Shown one piece after another: positions 23,171-33,934 of a DNA stretch of 64,000 nt. The position numbers were made by a program, and so were the translations under genes. Below the pieces are notes generated by a model that saw nothing but the letters and a program-made list of their open reading frames with translations, was not told the DNA's origin and searched no databases. The stretch is from Ariolimax columbianus (lineage: Eukaryota > Mollusca > Gastropoda > Stylommatophora > Arionidae): assembly GCA_036924085.1 (NCBI GenBank), contig JAVGWX010000005.1, positions 44,320,278-44,384,277 of the forward strand. The letters run 5' to 3'. Position 1 is the first letter of the stretch. Each line of letters begins with the position of its first letter.

Positions 23171-23511
23171 TATCTGGTTGATCCTGCCAGTATTCATATG
23201 CTTGTCTCAAAGATTAAGCCATGCATGTCTAAGTTCACACTGTCTCACGGTGAAACCGCGAATGGCTCATTAAATCAGTCGAGGTTCCTTAGATTTCACG
23301 ATCCTACTTGGATAACTGTGGCAATTCCAGAGCTAATACATGCTTACCAAGCTCCGACCCTCGCGGAAAGAGCGCTTTTATTAGTTCAAAATCAATCGTC
23401 GTTTCCCCTTGCGGGGTTGCGGCGTCCCCACTGGTGACTCTGGATAGTTTTGTGCTGATCGCATGGCCTCATGAGCCGGCGACGCATCTTTCAAATGTCT
23501 GCTCTATCAAA
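23171..23511 (+). rRNA. 18S rRNA, 5' about 340 bases only (pseudogene)
   Basis: Starts TATCTGGTTGATCCTGCCAG, the universal 18S 5' end, and continues through TGTCTCAAAGATTAAGCCAT, GGTGAAACCGCGAATGGCTC, TGGATAACTGTGGCAATTCC and GAGCCGGCGACGCATCTTTC to CTATCAA. Deviations from conserved 18S (TATTCATATGC for TAGTCATATGC, CTCATGAGCC, and the altered TTCACGATCC segment) show it is not functional. It stops at about nucleotide 340 and is joined to a LINE. Confidence 0.92.
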
Positions 23512-23959
23512 TGTCCATGGAGGTGCAAGACTACCACAAACAGATACTAGTATGACGTACGAAGAGTCAAAACGGCTTATTAAAGCCAGATACATGACCA
23601 AATGGGAAACTGAACATACCGGCTACACCAAAAATGAGGCCTATTACCAGTTGAACAGAAGAGAGCAGGTCGTTGTCTTCAGACTTCGCAATGGCCACAA
23701 TAGACTGAGGTACCACCTATTCAACAAATTGAAGTTAGGTGGTACCGACGAATGCCGGTGTGGTACCGGGAAAATGACCGCTGAGCATCTGCTGCTGAAC
23801 TGCCCGACATACGAGGATCAGAGAGAGCAGATGTGGCCATTACCAGTGGAACCATAAGACAAGCTCTATGGCAGTGTCGACAGCCTCAGGATGACCGCCG
23901 CTTGTTTCGAAAAAAAAAATGGTTACTGTCTGACTGCGTACGATGAAGAAGAAGAAGAA
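23512..23959 (+). mobile_element. 5'-truncated LINE 3' end with GAA tail, joined to 18S
   Basis: Continuous frame: SKRLIKARYMTKWETEHTGY, QLNRREQVVVFRLRNGHNRL, ECRCGTGKMTAEHLLLNCPT and YEDQREQMWP. This Cys/His region (CRCG...EHLLLNCP) lies downstream of RNase H in I/R1-like LINEs. After the stop at 23855 a short 3' region ends in GATGAAGAAGAAGAAGAAG, the element's own tail. It joins the 18S fragment without spacer. Confidence 0.85.
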
Positions 23960-23970
23960 GAACCACCCTC
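23960..23970 (+). repeat. Direct repeat (probable target-site duplication), right
   Basis: GAACCACCCTC, pair of 22527-22537; its first base could also belong to the GAA tail. Confidence 0.7.
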
Positions 23971-23989
23971 GCATGTCTGTGTTTGTATG

Positions 23990-24600
<611 letters not shown>

Positions 24601-24890
24601 CGGTGCTTATGAAAATCTAATCAGTTTCAAATTATTTTAGCAGTGAATGATAAACTGTAAACATGTAAAAATAAATCAGTTTGGCAACAGAATAGTATTA
24701 TCGATTAAGCAAACAAAAATGCATGTATCTGTTTGTTCGTTCTGCAAACGGCGAGCTCTAGTGTCGTGAAATTTGCACATCTCATTCTGTCTGAAATGTC
24801 TTGATCAACGCAACAGTTATCTGTTTACTGCGTCGCTTTCTTCGTGAGATAATTAACATTAACGAAGTAAATGGCCGATGCAACTCATGA
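24601..24890. other. Spacer
   Basis: No motif recognised. Confidence 0.4.
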
Positions 24891-24924
24891 GACGACAGAA
24901 TAGGCAATCCGTTGTACAACTTCT

Positions 24925-25117
24925 CAGTAGCATTAGTAGTATTTGTTGTAGTAGTAGTAATAGTAGTAGTAGTTATAGCAGTAGTAGTAGTAGTAGCAGC
25001 AGTAGTAGTAACAGCATAAGCAATATCAGTATTAGTAATAGTAGTTGTAATTACAAGTAGTATTAGCAGTGGCACTAGTAGTAGTAGTAGTAGTAGTAGT
25101 AGTAATAATAGTAGTAT

Positions 25118-25188
<71 letters not shown>

Positions 25189-25192
25189 AAGT
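24925..25192. repeat. (AGT)n trinucleotide microsatellite
   Basis: Imperfect AGT/AAT/AGC trinucleotides for about 270 bases, cleaner to the right of 25072. Poly-Ser and poly-Leu open frames here are repeat artefacts. Confidence 0.95.
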
Positions 25193-25520
25193 GCTGATAC
25201 CCATTTTAGAGCCATTGTCCCAACCATAGTTTCAAGTTTCTTCTCTCAATTGATTGGAATAGCTTAGAGCATCTCGTCAGTACACACAAATGAGTGACGT
25301 TTCCCTGGAGTAGTTTCTTTTCTTTTTGCATTACAAAACCAATTTTAGAATTGATGGAAAGCCTAAATTTAGTTTCTTATAAATAGTAGTCCAAAATATA
25401 GCCAAATTGAGTCACTGTAATGTTACACCACAAAGTGCGTTCATATCAACAGAGGTCAGAATGGAGGGCGACATTGTGATATGTCAGCTTCTAGTCTATA
25501 GTGGTAGGTGTGTTCATATG
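25193..25520. other. Spacer
   Basis: AT-rich; nothing recognised. Confidence 0.4.
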
Positions 25521-25542
25521 TGTGTGCATATATATATATAGG

Positions 25543-25985
25543 CAGTGTATGGGGACAAAAGTGTGTCGAAGACAACAGTGAGGAACTGGCCAACGATGTT
25601 TATAAAGAAAGACGTGAGTTAACGAAATATTTTGCGAGGCCAGGTCAAGCGCATATTGCTGTGTAGGAGGTGCCAACGCCAAAACTGATGCAGCAATTCG
25701 GGTGGACCGTTGCCGGAGATTACGTTCGCTACACTTTTGTTTGTCACCATACACTGTCTGCATTCTGCCAAGAATGTGAACTGGCCGACATCCATCAGCT
25801 GTTTGAAACCGAATCACCGCTCGCTGATAAACTCTGTCATGTTTTCAACGATCTGCTGAGGAAACTATGAGTCGGAGGATAATGAAATTTTGCAAACTTG
25901 ACGGCTGGTATGTGCTGTTTGCATCAGATATGACGTCATCATGGTGCAAATAGGTCCGATTTCATTTAAACACTCCTAGTGTGTA
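25543..25985. mobile_element. Mariner-like (HTH_48) fragment, copy 3, internally inverted
   Basis: 25740-25985 is minus strand (leader with GTCATATCTGATG, then SERVIRF-like, QTADGCRPVHI, RMQTVYGDK). 25543-25735 is plus strand and begins again at QAVYGDKSVSKTTVRNWPTM, continuing to a segment equal to the part downstream of the helix in copy 1 (AAAACTGATGCAGCAATTCG, TTACGTTCGCTA). So one half is flipped relative to the other at the YGDK codons. No catalytic core. Confidence 0.65.
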
Positions 25986-26383
25986 TGCTTAGATAAGTAT
26001 TAATAACAGTTGCCCATTGGATATATATATATACACCTGTATGAAATGTATGAAAATGTTTCCCTGTTATATAAAGGATATTTTGTTTGTCGATCATGTT
26101 AAAAAAACTAGCTCTATGTAATATCCTAGTTATTGAAACCGTTAGCAATTTCTTTTTCTTTTTGGGACAATTAAGCCCAGATCCACACTCTGCACAATGA
26201 CACAAATTGCATTAATTCCTCACAGAAAAACGACAGAATGACGTGTTTACTTTTATTTAAATTAATGATTGTTTCTTGGGTACTTTATCTGAGACAAGGA
26301 ATTTGTCAGCCCTATTCTTAACCGTAGTAGGTCCACTTTTTTCGGCACGCAATGAAGATTATGTTCCTATTGTTATCCCATAG

Positions 26384-26765
26384 CTACTGATCAAGTCTGC
26401 TCTCAGCAGGCCAATGCCATTCTTTATAGATATAGGTCGTCTTCAGTTTCTTCACTGCTCCGTACAGTGTGTTGGCAATTGTCGGCAGTGCTTGTAAGAA
26501 TCTTTTCCTCATGCCCGCTAGCGCCTTGCACTCAATGAATAGATGTCCAACTGTTTCATCAGGATGAGAGCACTGTCTACACAAGGGCATGGGCTGGGGA
26601 TTGGTGCTGCTCAAGTGGTTATTGACTCTGGTATGTCCTTTTCGGAACTGAAAGATGAGACTTTGATCTCTTCTATGTAGATTATTTATGTCACCTGTAC
26701 TTTTGCGCTGTTGCAATTTCGCCAAATACACAGCGGCCTGTTGTTCCCGTCGCCCACCTGTTCAT
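26384..26765 (-). mobile_element. LINE C-terminal fragment (Cys/His tail)
   Basis: YLAKLQQRKSTGDINNLHRR, DQSLIFQFRKGHTRVNNHL, PLCRQCSHPDETVGHLFIEC and KALAGMRKRFLQAL: the post-RNase H tail of an I/R1-like LINE, the same domain as 23540-23855 and 44735-44990 but a different subfamily. Reads without a stop for 115 codons, then ends WPAESRLDQ at a natural-looking terminus. Confidence 0.75.
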
Positions 26766-26982
26766 TCAGATTTCCTGAGTATTATTCTTAATAATTCGTT
26801 TTACTGTCTGGTTACTGACACGAGGAATTTGTAAGCTCTATTCACAACCGTAGTAAGTCGACTTTTTTGACAAGCAATGAAGATTATAGTAGGCCTAGTT
26901 TGCCCTGCTTAGGATGGGGTGCTAGAATTCAATATGGAAGTTCAGCTGCGGCGTCGCAAATTATTATTGAACATCTTCATAG

Positions 26983-27340
26983 GGATCAAGATGCTGAGCA
27001 GCGCATGAGCTGCAGTGTTCAGCTACCCATAGCTGACTGCTAACGTCAGGGCCAGCAAACCAGAGCTGCCAAGACCCTTCTACACCTCCACGCGGTGATC
27101 ATGGATAATAGGCTTTAGCAGGACAGACTGGCTAAGGAGAAGGGATTGAAGAGGGAATGCTAACCCAGTACTCAAAAAATGCTTGCTGAAGTCGGATGTG
27201 TTGGACCGAAAGGTGCAAATATCGCAGTCAAGCTGTAAATTTACGACACAACGCATTCCGTTCTCTGGACTACATTCTGCTACTTAAGCCCTTTCATGGT
27301 TTGGTAGTGGGAGATTGAAAAATGAACGAAGCCAAGCCAG
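26983..27340 (+). mobile_element. SINE-A, tRNA head missing
   Basis: Matches 39750-40095 from GGGATCAAGATGCTGAGCAG through GCTGAAGTCGGATGTGTTGG, CAAATATCGCAGTCAAGCTG and CTACATTCTGCTACTTAAGC to the AACGAAGCCAAGCC end. Confidence 0.82.
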
Positions 27341-27514
27341 CCAAGCCGAACATCTTCATAACAAACATTGAAGAGAATTGTAGTATTGCTTGACCTGTAG
27401 ACTTGACATATAGAAAAAACACAGATTATGACGATAAAAGTACCTATCGCCAATAAGAATACTCACGGAGACACTGTTCTTCAGATGCTAACTTTATTCG
27501 CGAATTTTAGTTGT

Positions 27515-27885
27515 AATATATACAAGTAGTCTGCCGGTGTCTTTGTGTATGACAAGGACAAGAATATCACTACTGCATCACAGAGAACATGTGTGACATG
27601 GCATAACACCAGTCATGGTTAAATGGTTTTGTTTAGAGCAGCATAGATGGCGACTAACAGGCTGCGGGTCTACTTTGCTCTAGTGTTTGAGTCTAATGAG
27701 ATGAGCTCGGACATTAGGTCACCACCCTCCATAAGCGATTGTCCCAACGCAGGGGAGTATTAAGCTGCTCGAGCCTAGCCCGCTAAGCAGGAAATCCTTA
27801 TGCCGGCTACATCCAGCTCATACCAGAGCATGGACCTGTATGTGTCCCTGTAGAAGTACAGGTCGACTAAGCACATAAGAATATA
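27515..27885 (-). repeat. Dispersed repeat DR-C, reversed full copy
   Basis: Reverse complement of 41815-42165: CTTTGTGTATGACAAGGACA, GTCACATGGCAT-like, GCTCTAGTGTTTGAGTCTA, GATTGTCCCAACGCAGGGGA, AGCAGGAAATCCTTATGCCG and TGTAGAAGTACAGGTCGACT. No coding motif. Confidence 0.75.
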
Positions 27886-28004
27886 GAGAAGGTCGGAGGT
27901 ACTGATAGAGATATCAAATTAGAAATTCCAAATGCGGGTTGGGCTTTATTTGCTTTAGATAATTTGTCGAAATCGAAATATATTAATTCAACAACAAATT
28001 GCAG

Positions 28005-28325
28005 ATTTTCTACTCCAATGTCAACTCCGCCCTATTGTATGGTTCTGTGACATGGGGAACAAAGAAAAGTCCAACTAAAAAGGTTTTTATGTTTTCATTA
28101 ACGGATGCTTTCACCGAATTCAGGGAATTATATGCTATGATATAGCCACTAATGGGAAATTATAGGAAAGAGCCGACCAGACTCCAGTGGGACTAGACGT
28201 AAAGATAAGGCGATGGATAGGACACACATTACGGAATCCAGCTGACGGCATCTCACGGCAGTCACTGTTCTGGAATACTCAGGGCAAGAAAAGTGGAGGG
28301 AGAGCTAAACCGTCATTGAGAAATG
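28005..28325 (+). mobile_element. LINE RT C-terminal fragment (GHTLR family)
   Basis: IFYSNVNSALLYGSVTWGTK, then a frameshifted thumb region, then KIRRWIGHTLRNPADGISRQ, SLFWNTQGKKSGGRAKPSLR. Same family as the scrap at 1930-2040. It abuts a second LINE at about 28326 in the same frame. Confidence 0.75.
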
Positions 28326-30010
28326 TTGAGATTCTGCAGGTATTGCAGGAACTTGACGATGTACCGAACATGCAAGATTTGGAAAAAGCAATCGACGGCA
28401 TGCCAGGGGGAAAGGCAACCGGTAGAGATCCCGCAGAAATCATTAAATGCGGAGGGAACGTCCTTCTTCAATACCTGTACGAACATATCTGGCAGTGTTG
28501 GGATGAGAGGACCATATCACAGGACATCAGACACGCCAACATAATCACCCTTTGCAACAACAAAAAAAAAAGGAAACGGAGGAGACTGCAACAAATACTG
28601 GGGAATATCGCTCCTCAACGTCGTAGGCAAAGTGTATGCTCGCATCATCCTGAGCAGGTTACGGACACTGGCTGACGTCGTGTTTCCGGAGTCTCAGCGT
28701 CGTTTTCGCGCAGAAAAGTTCAGCGTTGATATGGTATTTTCACTATTTCTTGTCTTCATTGACCTCACCAAGGCATTCGATCTGTTAAACCTAAACTAGT
28801 GAGCATGATTAGGTCTTTTCATGTGGGCATGAAAGGTACAGTGATGCATGATGGTCAGGAATCTGAGGTCTCCGACATTAACAGCGGAGTTAAACAAGGC
28901 TGTGTTCTGACTCCGACTTTATTCGGCGTTTTCTTTACCATTGTGCTTAAACGCGCCTTTGGAGCTGCCACCGAGGGGGTCTTTCTGCATACTAGGTCAG
29001 ACGGGAGACTATTCAATATAACCAGACTGCCAGCAAAAAATAATGGAAGTTAGACTGTCATTCGGGAAATACTCTTCGCAGGCAATGCTTACTTGGTCGC
29101 CCACACCGAAGCTGAATTACAGATCCTCATTAATAGGTTGGCAAAATAATGTGATCTGTTTGGACTCACCATCAGCATACAAAAAGTGTGATCTGTTTGG
29201 ATTCACCATCAGCATACCAAAAAAACAAAGAAAGTGATGGCTCAAGGTGCACATCCTCAGACATTGTCTTGAACGATACAAATCTGGAAGTAGTAAATCA
29301 TTTCAAGTACGTCGGATTTATCCTCACCGACAACCTTTCACTTAGTGCGCATTTGCAGACGATATTAGGAATGACCTCATCAGCACTTGCCAGGCTCTCA
29401 CAGATAGTGTGGAATAACAACATTCTGACCATCTCTACAAAGGTTGATGTGTACAGATCATGTGTTATTAGTACCCTGCTCTATGACAGCGAAACATGGT
29501 ATCTGTATGTCTCACATTTAAAAAGGCTCTTTATATGCCCTGTCTGAGACGCATACTTGGAATTTCATGGAGTGACAGAGAGACTAACAACGAAGTGTTG
29601 GACCTAAACCGTGCAAAGATTGTCAGCTTAGTTACCATCCTCCGCCATAGCCGCTTTCTTGGGCTTAGTCACGTGCAGAATGGAGGATAGGCGAATAACA
29701 AAAGATATCCTATATGGAGAGTTGACCACGGGCAAGCGTAACAAAGGTCGACCTTCCTCCGCTACAAGATGTTTGCAAGGGTGACCTGAATACGTTGAAT
29801 ATGAACACCTGCAACTGGGGAAAAACTTGTCAAAGGCAGACCCGGCTGGAGGCATGCTGTTTGTGTTAGTCTGCAGGCAGGTGAAGACAAGATGCTAGCT
29901 CCAAACATATGCGGTGAAAGCAAGGACAACAACTGACTGTCCACTCTCTAGCGTGAAGTCCATTGCCTCTCTCGAGACTGAGAGCATGCCCATCAGTATA
30001 AACATAATGT
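28326..30010 (+). mobile_element. LINE reverse transcriptase, 5'-truncated, frameshifted
   Basis: The most complete RT here. In order: LEKAIDGMPGGKATGRDPAE, NVLLQYLYEHIWQCWDERTI, IITLCNNKK, a frameshift, YWGISLLNVVGKVYARIILS, FIDLTKAFDLLN, SMIRSFHVGMKGTVMHDGQE, INSGVKQGCVLTPTLFGVFF, a region where the FADD box should be (not intact), HFKYVGFILTDNLSLSAHLQ, VYRSCVISTLLYDSETW, LRRILGISWSDRETNNEVL and ILRHSRFLGLSHV, then frame-shifted C-terminal Cys region. A partial tandem repeat (GTGATCTGTTTGGA, 29151 and 29188) sits after the palm. Dead, at least four breaks. Confidence 0.88.
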
Positions 30011-30179
30011 ATTCACTGTCAGTGTAGCCTATTTGAGGTAGGAGAGCCCGTCCTGAATTATTCGCATTTGGCCTAATAGAAGGGCATAGAAGCTGAACAA
30101 CATGCACAATTTATAGCATAATTCTAACAAGTAACTAAAACTGAAGATCTTGAGAGCATGCATATTCCCTGTGGCAAAT

Positions 30180-30548
30180 TCCGGATGTGAGCAACGACTC
30201 TGACACAAGCAGCATGGAAGAAAATTGGACCGTTCGAAACAAAATGTTACAGAAGAACCCTAAAGTTTCTTTGTTAAAGAAAGTGACAAATAAAACCATC
30301 CTAGAAAACCTGAATGTTGAAGAAAACTGGCTCATAAACACTGTTATGTTTCGGAAATTGAATTTTTTCGGCCACGTTAAACGTCATTACGAACCGGGGA
30401 AAGAACGGTCATGGAGGGCATGGAACCTGGAAGGCTACGTGATGTCGACCAAGACGAAGATGGATACAAGATATCAAGGTTACTCTAAACATGAACATGG
30501 AGCAGGCGGGAAGATTGACTGCAGACCAAGATTCATATCAGCTGGCTG
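30180..30548 (+). mobile_element. LINE RT C-terminal fragment, 5' part of a split copy
   Basis: LNVEENWLINTVMFRKLNFF then GHVKRHYEPGKERSWRAW continue in frame to about 30548, where a SINE interrupts; the remainder (LAVMRATFYKKHAT) resumes at 30808. Same family as 53101-53643. Confidence 0.78.
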
Positions 30549-30800
30549 GGGACGGCGTGGCCTAGTGGTTAAGTGGCACGGCTCACAACCAGAAGGTGCT
30601 GGGTTCGATCCCCATCACAGCACCGGCCGTTACCCCGGGGAAGCAAACCCTTAGAAAATGCAGGAGGAGGCAGCCCCTTACATAAAATGCATGCTGAAGT
30701 CGGATGCACTGGGCCGACAGGCGCAAAATACAAACCACAGTGTAACGCACACACGCCTTGGGGAATAGATAAATAAGGCGAACGCAAAACAAACAAAAAT
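30549..30800 (+). mobile_element. tRNA-derived SINE-V, complete, with target-site duplication
   Basis: A box GGCCTAGTGGTTAAGTGGC and B box GGGTTCGATCCCCATCAC form a polymerase III promoter; the body has CTGAAGTCGGATGCACTGGG and ends AAACAAACAAAAATA. Flanks ATATCAGCTGGCTG (30535) and ATATAAGCTGGCTG (30801) are a 14-bp duplication with one mismatch. A reversed copy is at 54425-54655. Confidence 0.9.
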
Positions 30801-30860
30801 ATATAAGCTGGCTGTGATGAGAGCGACGTTCTACAAAAAACATGCAACACGATGATGATG
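30801..30860 (+). mobile_element. LINE 3' end, second part of the split copy
   Basis: LAVMRATFYKKHATR then GATGATGATGAG, the usual C-terminus and 3' end of this family (compare FRRAMMEATFCKDHAT at 14840). Confidence 0.75.
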
Positions 30861-31067
30861 AGAAGTGGCACAGATAAACAAAGGTAGTCACTAGAGTCAA
30901 CACGCACGTGCTTGCTGCTACATTGTAACATAAGTTGTTAATGGTCTAAACTCCCTATCACAGTTGCAAAAAATCATAAATAATAATCAATGGAATAAAT
31001 ATATGGTCTAGGCTTTTCACGTGGTTTCAATGTGTATACTAATTGTGTGTTCGCACGTGTGCTTTTA

Positions 31068-31165
31068 GTGTATGTGTGTGTGTGTGTGTGTTGTGTGTAT
31101 GTGCGTTGTGTGTGTGTGTGTGTGTTGTGTGTGTATGTGTGTTGTGTGTGTGTGTGTGTGTGTTT
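31068..31165. repeat. (TG)n microsatellite
   Basis: GTGTGT with periodic GTATGTGYGTTGTG interruptions at roughly 30-base spacing. Confidence 0.95.
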
Positions 31166-31274
31166 ACAAATCACAGTACCTTGTTCCCATGACAACAGTA
31201 AACAGTCAATGGAATGACGGTATTAATGTCAATGTACAAGAGATAGTTTTTGTTAACGAGAATAATTGAATTTC

Positions 31275-31470
31275 CGAAAGATAAATGATTGGATATTGAT
31301 CCAGTGGCATATGGACTCCAGCCCTTCTGCCGAAATCGAAAGATAAATGATTGACTATTGATCCAGCAGCCTATGGGCTCCTGCCCTTCGGCCCAAAACG
31401 AAAGATAAATGGTTGGATATTGATCCAGCGGCATATGGGCTCTTGCCATTTGGCCTAAAACGAAAAATGA
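31275..31470. repeat. 62-bp tandem array, about 3 units
   Basis: CGAAAGATAAATGATTGGAT then ATTGATCCAGYRGCMTATGG; starts 31275, 31337 and 31399. Confidence 0.9.
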
Positions 31471-31818
31471 ATAGAAAGATAATTCTACTCTAGTTAGTTT
31501 TCTTTCCACTTGTACCGTTGTGCATCGTGGGGAGCTTAAGTCGTATATCCTGCGCCAAGTGCGTTGCGTTGGTCAATGTGAGCCCGCGTCTCTGCACAAT
31601 CACTCTAATGTCATCTATCTACCTGCCTCGCTGGCCGCTGGCTTATCTGTAGCCAGGCCTACTAGTGTTGTAAGCCATCATTGGAAGTTGATGAGGGGGT
31701 ATTCTCATACGATGACCAAACTTGTTTCATGCCTGGAAATGTATTCTGCACAAGACGTAGTTCCGACCATACTTCGAATGTCGTCGTTCCGCATTCTGTC
31801 TCTCCTGGTATCACCGAA

Positions 31819-32131
31819 TTTTTCTCTACACTGTGACATTCCCCCGTGTCTCGGCTCATGGATTCGATCAACGAATATTTCTCTAAATGAAGTCCCTCAT
31901 AAGAGATCCCACATGTTTCGGACCAGTCTGGCATGTTGTGACATTTCGTGCTAAAATCTGCATGAAAACCAACTTAGACGACTGCAGGTCCTTCCTGTTC
32001 TACGCTGACACCGGTGATTGAATACAAGGGTTATGGATCAAAGGTTCCCAGTCGGTTCTCATAACTTCTGAGGGCGTTTTCTATCACAGTTTCTACTGTA
32101 ACGAGTCAGAGGAATTAAAGGTCTACATCAC
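31819..32131 (+). pseudogene. Lectin-like gene, dead third copy (PAN/apple-like part only)
   Basis: Aligns by eye base for base with 11602-11920: shared CTCTACACYGTGACATT, GATCAACGAATATTTC, TTTCGGACCAGTCTGGCATG, GACTGCAGGTCCTTCCTGTT and CACAGTTTCTACTGTAACGA. The acceptor that precedes copy 1 (CAG) reads GAA here, frames are shifted, and stops occur. The lectin-like half is absent: homology stops at about 32131 where a 46-bp array begins. Closer to copy 1 (11602) than to copy 2 (40988). Confidence 0.88.
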
Positions 32132-32330
32132 GATCTCGAATTTCTGGGTAGTGGTGTATTAGACACAATGAGATCATGATCTCAAACCTTTGGGTACTAG
32201 TGTATCAGACACAGAGACATCATGATCTCAAACCTTTGGGTACTAGTGCATCAGACATAGAGACATAATGATCTCAAATATTTCGGTACTAGTGTATCAG
32301 ACACAGAGACATCATTTCCTCCAACCACTA
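32128..32330. repeat. 46-bp tandem array, about 4 units
   Basis: ATGATCTCAAACCTTTGGGT then ACTAGTGTATCAGACACAGA; starts 32176, 32222 and 32268. Confidence 0.9.
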
Positions 32331-32442
32331 GGTAATGGAACATCAGATACCAAGGATTCAATCATCTAGCAAATGCCGAATCAGCCACATCATGAAACAG
32401 AAAGTCTTCAAACATCGATGTAGTGGTGTATCAGACACATTA

Positions 32443-32868
32443 AGAAACATTAGATTTCAAACTCTAATAGAAGACCCATCAGAAACATTAGATTTCAAAC
32501 TCTAATAGAAGACCCATCAGAAACATTAGATTTCAAACTCTAATAGAAGACCTATCAGAAACATTAGATTTCAAACTCTAATAGAAGACCCATCAGAAAC
32601 ATTAGCTTTCAAACTCTAATAGAAGACCCATCAGAAACATTAGATTTCAAACTCTAATAGAAGACCCATCAGAAACATTAGCTTTCAAACTCTAATAGAA
32701 GACCCATCAGAAACATTAGCTTTCAAACTCTAATAGAAGACCCATCAGAAACATTAGATTTCAAACTCTAATAGAAGACCCATCAGAAACATTAGCTTTC
32801 AAACTCTAATAGAAGACCCATCAGAAACATTAGATTTCAAACTCTAATAGAAGACCCATCAGAAACAT
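32443..32868. repeat. 38-bp tandem array, 11 units
   Basis: AGAAACATTAGMTTTCAAAC then TCTAATAGAAGACCCATC; starts 32443, 32481 and 32519. Units differ mainly by A or C in TTAG[A/C]TTTC. Confidence 0.95.
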
Positions 32869-33214
32869 CCAAAAATAGCCCTGATTCTGCAATAATTTTG
32901 AGGAAAAACACTTACAGCATTGACTTCCGTCTGGAGAAAATGGATCAAGCGTGTAAATAACTAGCAAGCTACAGTAACTATTCGTTTTCTGACGCATCCC
33001 TAATTAAATTAAATAAGTAGAGTAAAAATAACTAGCAAACTACTACAGTGACTATTCAGTTTCTGACACATCCATTATTGAAATAAATAGATAGAGTGTA
33101 AATAACCAGCGAGGTGCAGTAATTATTGGTTTTCTGTAATACTGTAATTACTGATGTTCACTGGGCCACATTCTGTGCCCTATGCCATGTCGCCAAATCA
33201 CGTCTAAACTCATC
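32869..33214. other. Spacer with loose 90-100-base repeats
   Basis: Three diverged copies of a motif with GTAAATAACTAGCAAGCTAC, AGTAACTATTCGTTTTCTGA and CGCATCC (also echoed at 34205-34280 and 34660-34720). Confidence 0.55.
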
Positions 33215-33900
33215 GCTGTCTTTTGTCATTAAGCACCATGCCATACCAAGGGGCTGTGCCACGACATCTGTCCATGGGTAGGGCCACCATGACGTCAGTT
33301 TACCTGTCTATTGTCAGACACGCTTACCATGTGACCTACCTACCTGTACTTTCTTATCACCGCAGTATCTACGACGCCATTGAAGTACGTTTGACTCCTG
33401 ATGGTGGTGTGGCGGATGTGGTCTTGTAGTGTAAGTGACAGTGTTCTACGACCTACCGCTCGGTGAGTAGCTTGGAGCCGTGCCCTGTCACCGTTTCGTG
33501 GGTTCCACACCTCGCAGCCATACACCACGACTGGGATGACCCGACTCTTGAAGGTGTGATCGCTCGCTTTGTTGTTTTTCATCTGTTGAAGTGCTGTCTT
33601 GATGCGGTTCAAGCACAACCACCCCGCTGCCATCCTTCGGCAGATTTCTTTATGCAAGTCATGGGAGTTCGAAATTTATGGCTCAAGTAGATGTACGAAT
33701 TAACGTTTTTGACGGAATCAGTTCCAAGCCGCATTTGCTAACAGGACAGATACTGTTCAGCATAAATTGTGTCTTTAGTTTATTTATTCTTAGACCAACT
33801 GCCTCGCTTGTGTTGTTGAGCTCACTGAGGCATTGCTCAGCTCCCTTGACGATGTGACGCAAACAGGTGGTTGAGCATTTCTCCCTTATTGAAATAAATG
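33215..33900 (-). mobile_element. LINE reverse transcriptase fragment
   Basis: Minus strand: CLSELNNTSEAVGLRINKLK (region after the palm), a break, then KEICRRMAAGWLCLNRIKTA, LQQMKNNKASDHTFKSRVIP and VVVYGCEVWNPRNGDRARLQ (thumb). Continues toward 33215 with a frameshifted RNGGHM-like tail. Related to 44455-44690. Confidence 0.75.
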
Positions 33901-33934
33901 GATCAAATGTGTAAATAGCCAATAAGCATCAGTA

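Noticed and set aside
23171..23970. rDNA-specific LINE (R7/R8-like) inserted in 18S
   Set aside because: 18S does not resume after the LINE tail, only the LINE 3' end is present, and direct repeats enclose the whole chimera rather than the LINE alone.
24878..25204. Poly-Ser and poly-Leu proteins
   Set aside because: Read-through of the AGT microsatellite in both strands.
30549..30640. Genuine tRNA gene
   Set aside because: A and B boxes are present, but the sequence continues into a SINE body with tail and target-site duplication; stems do not form a proper cloverleaf by eye. The same applies to 33935, 34410, 38628 and 39675.
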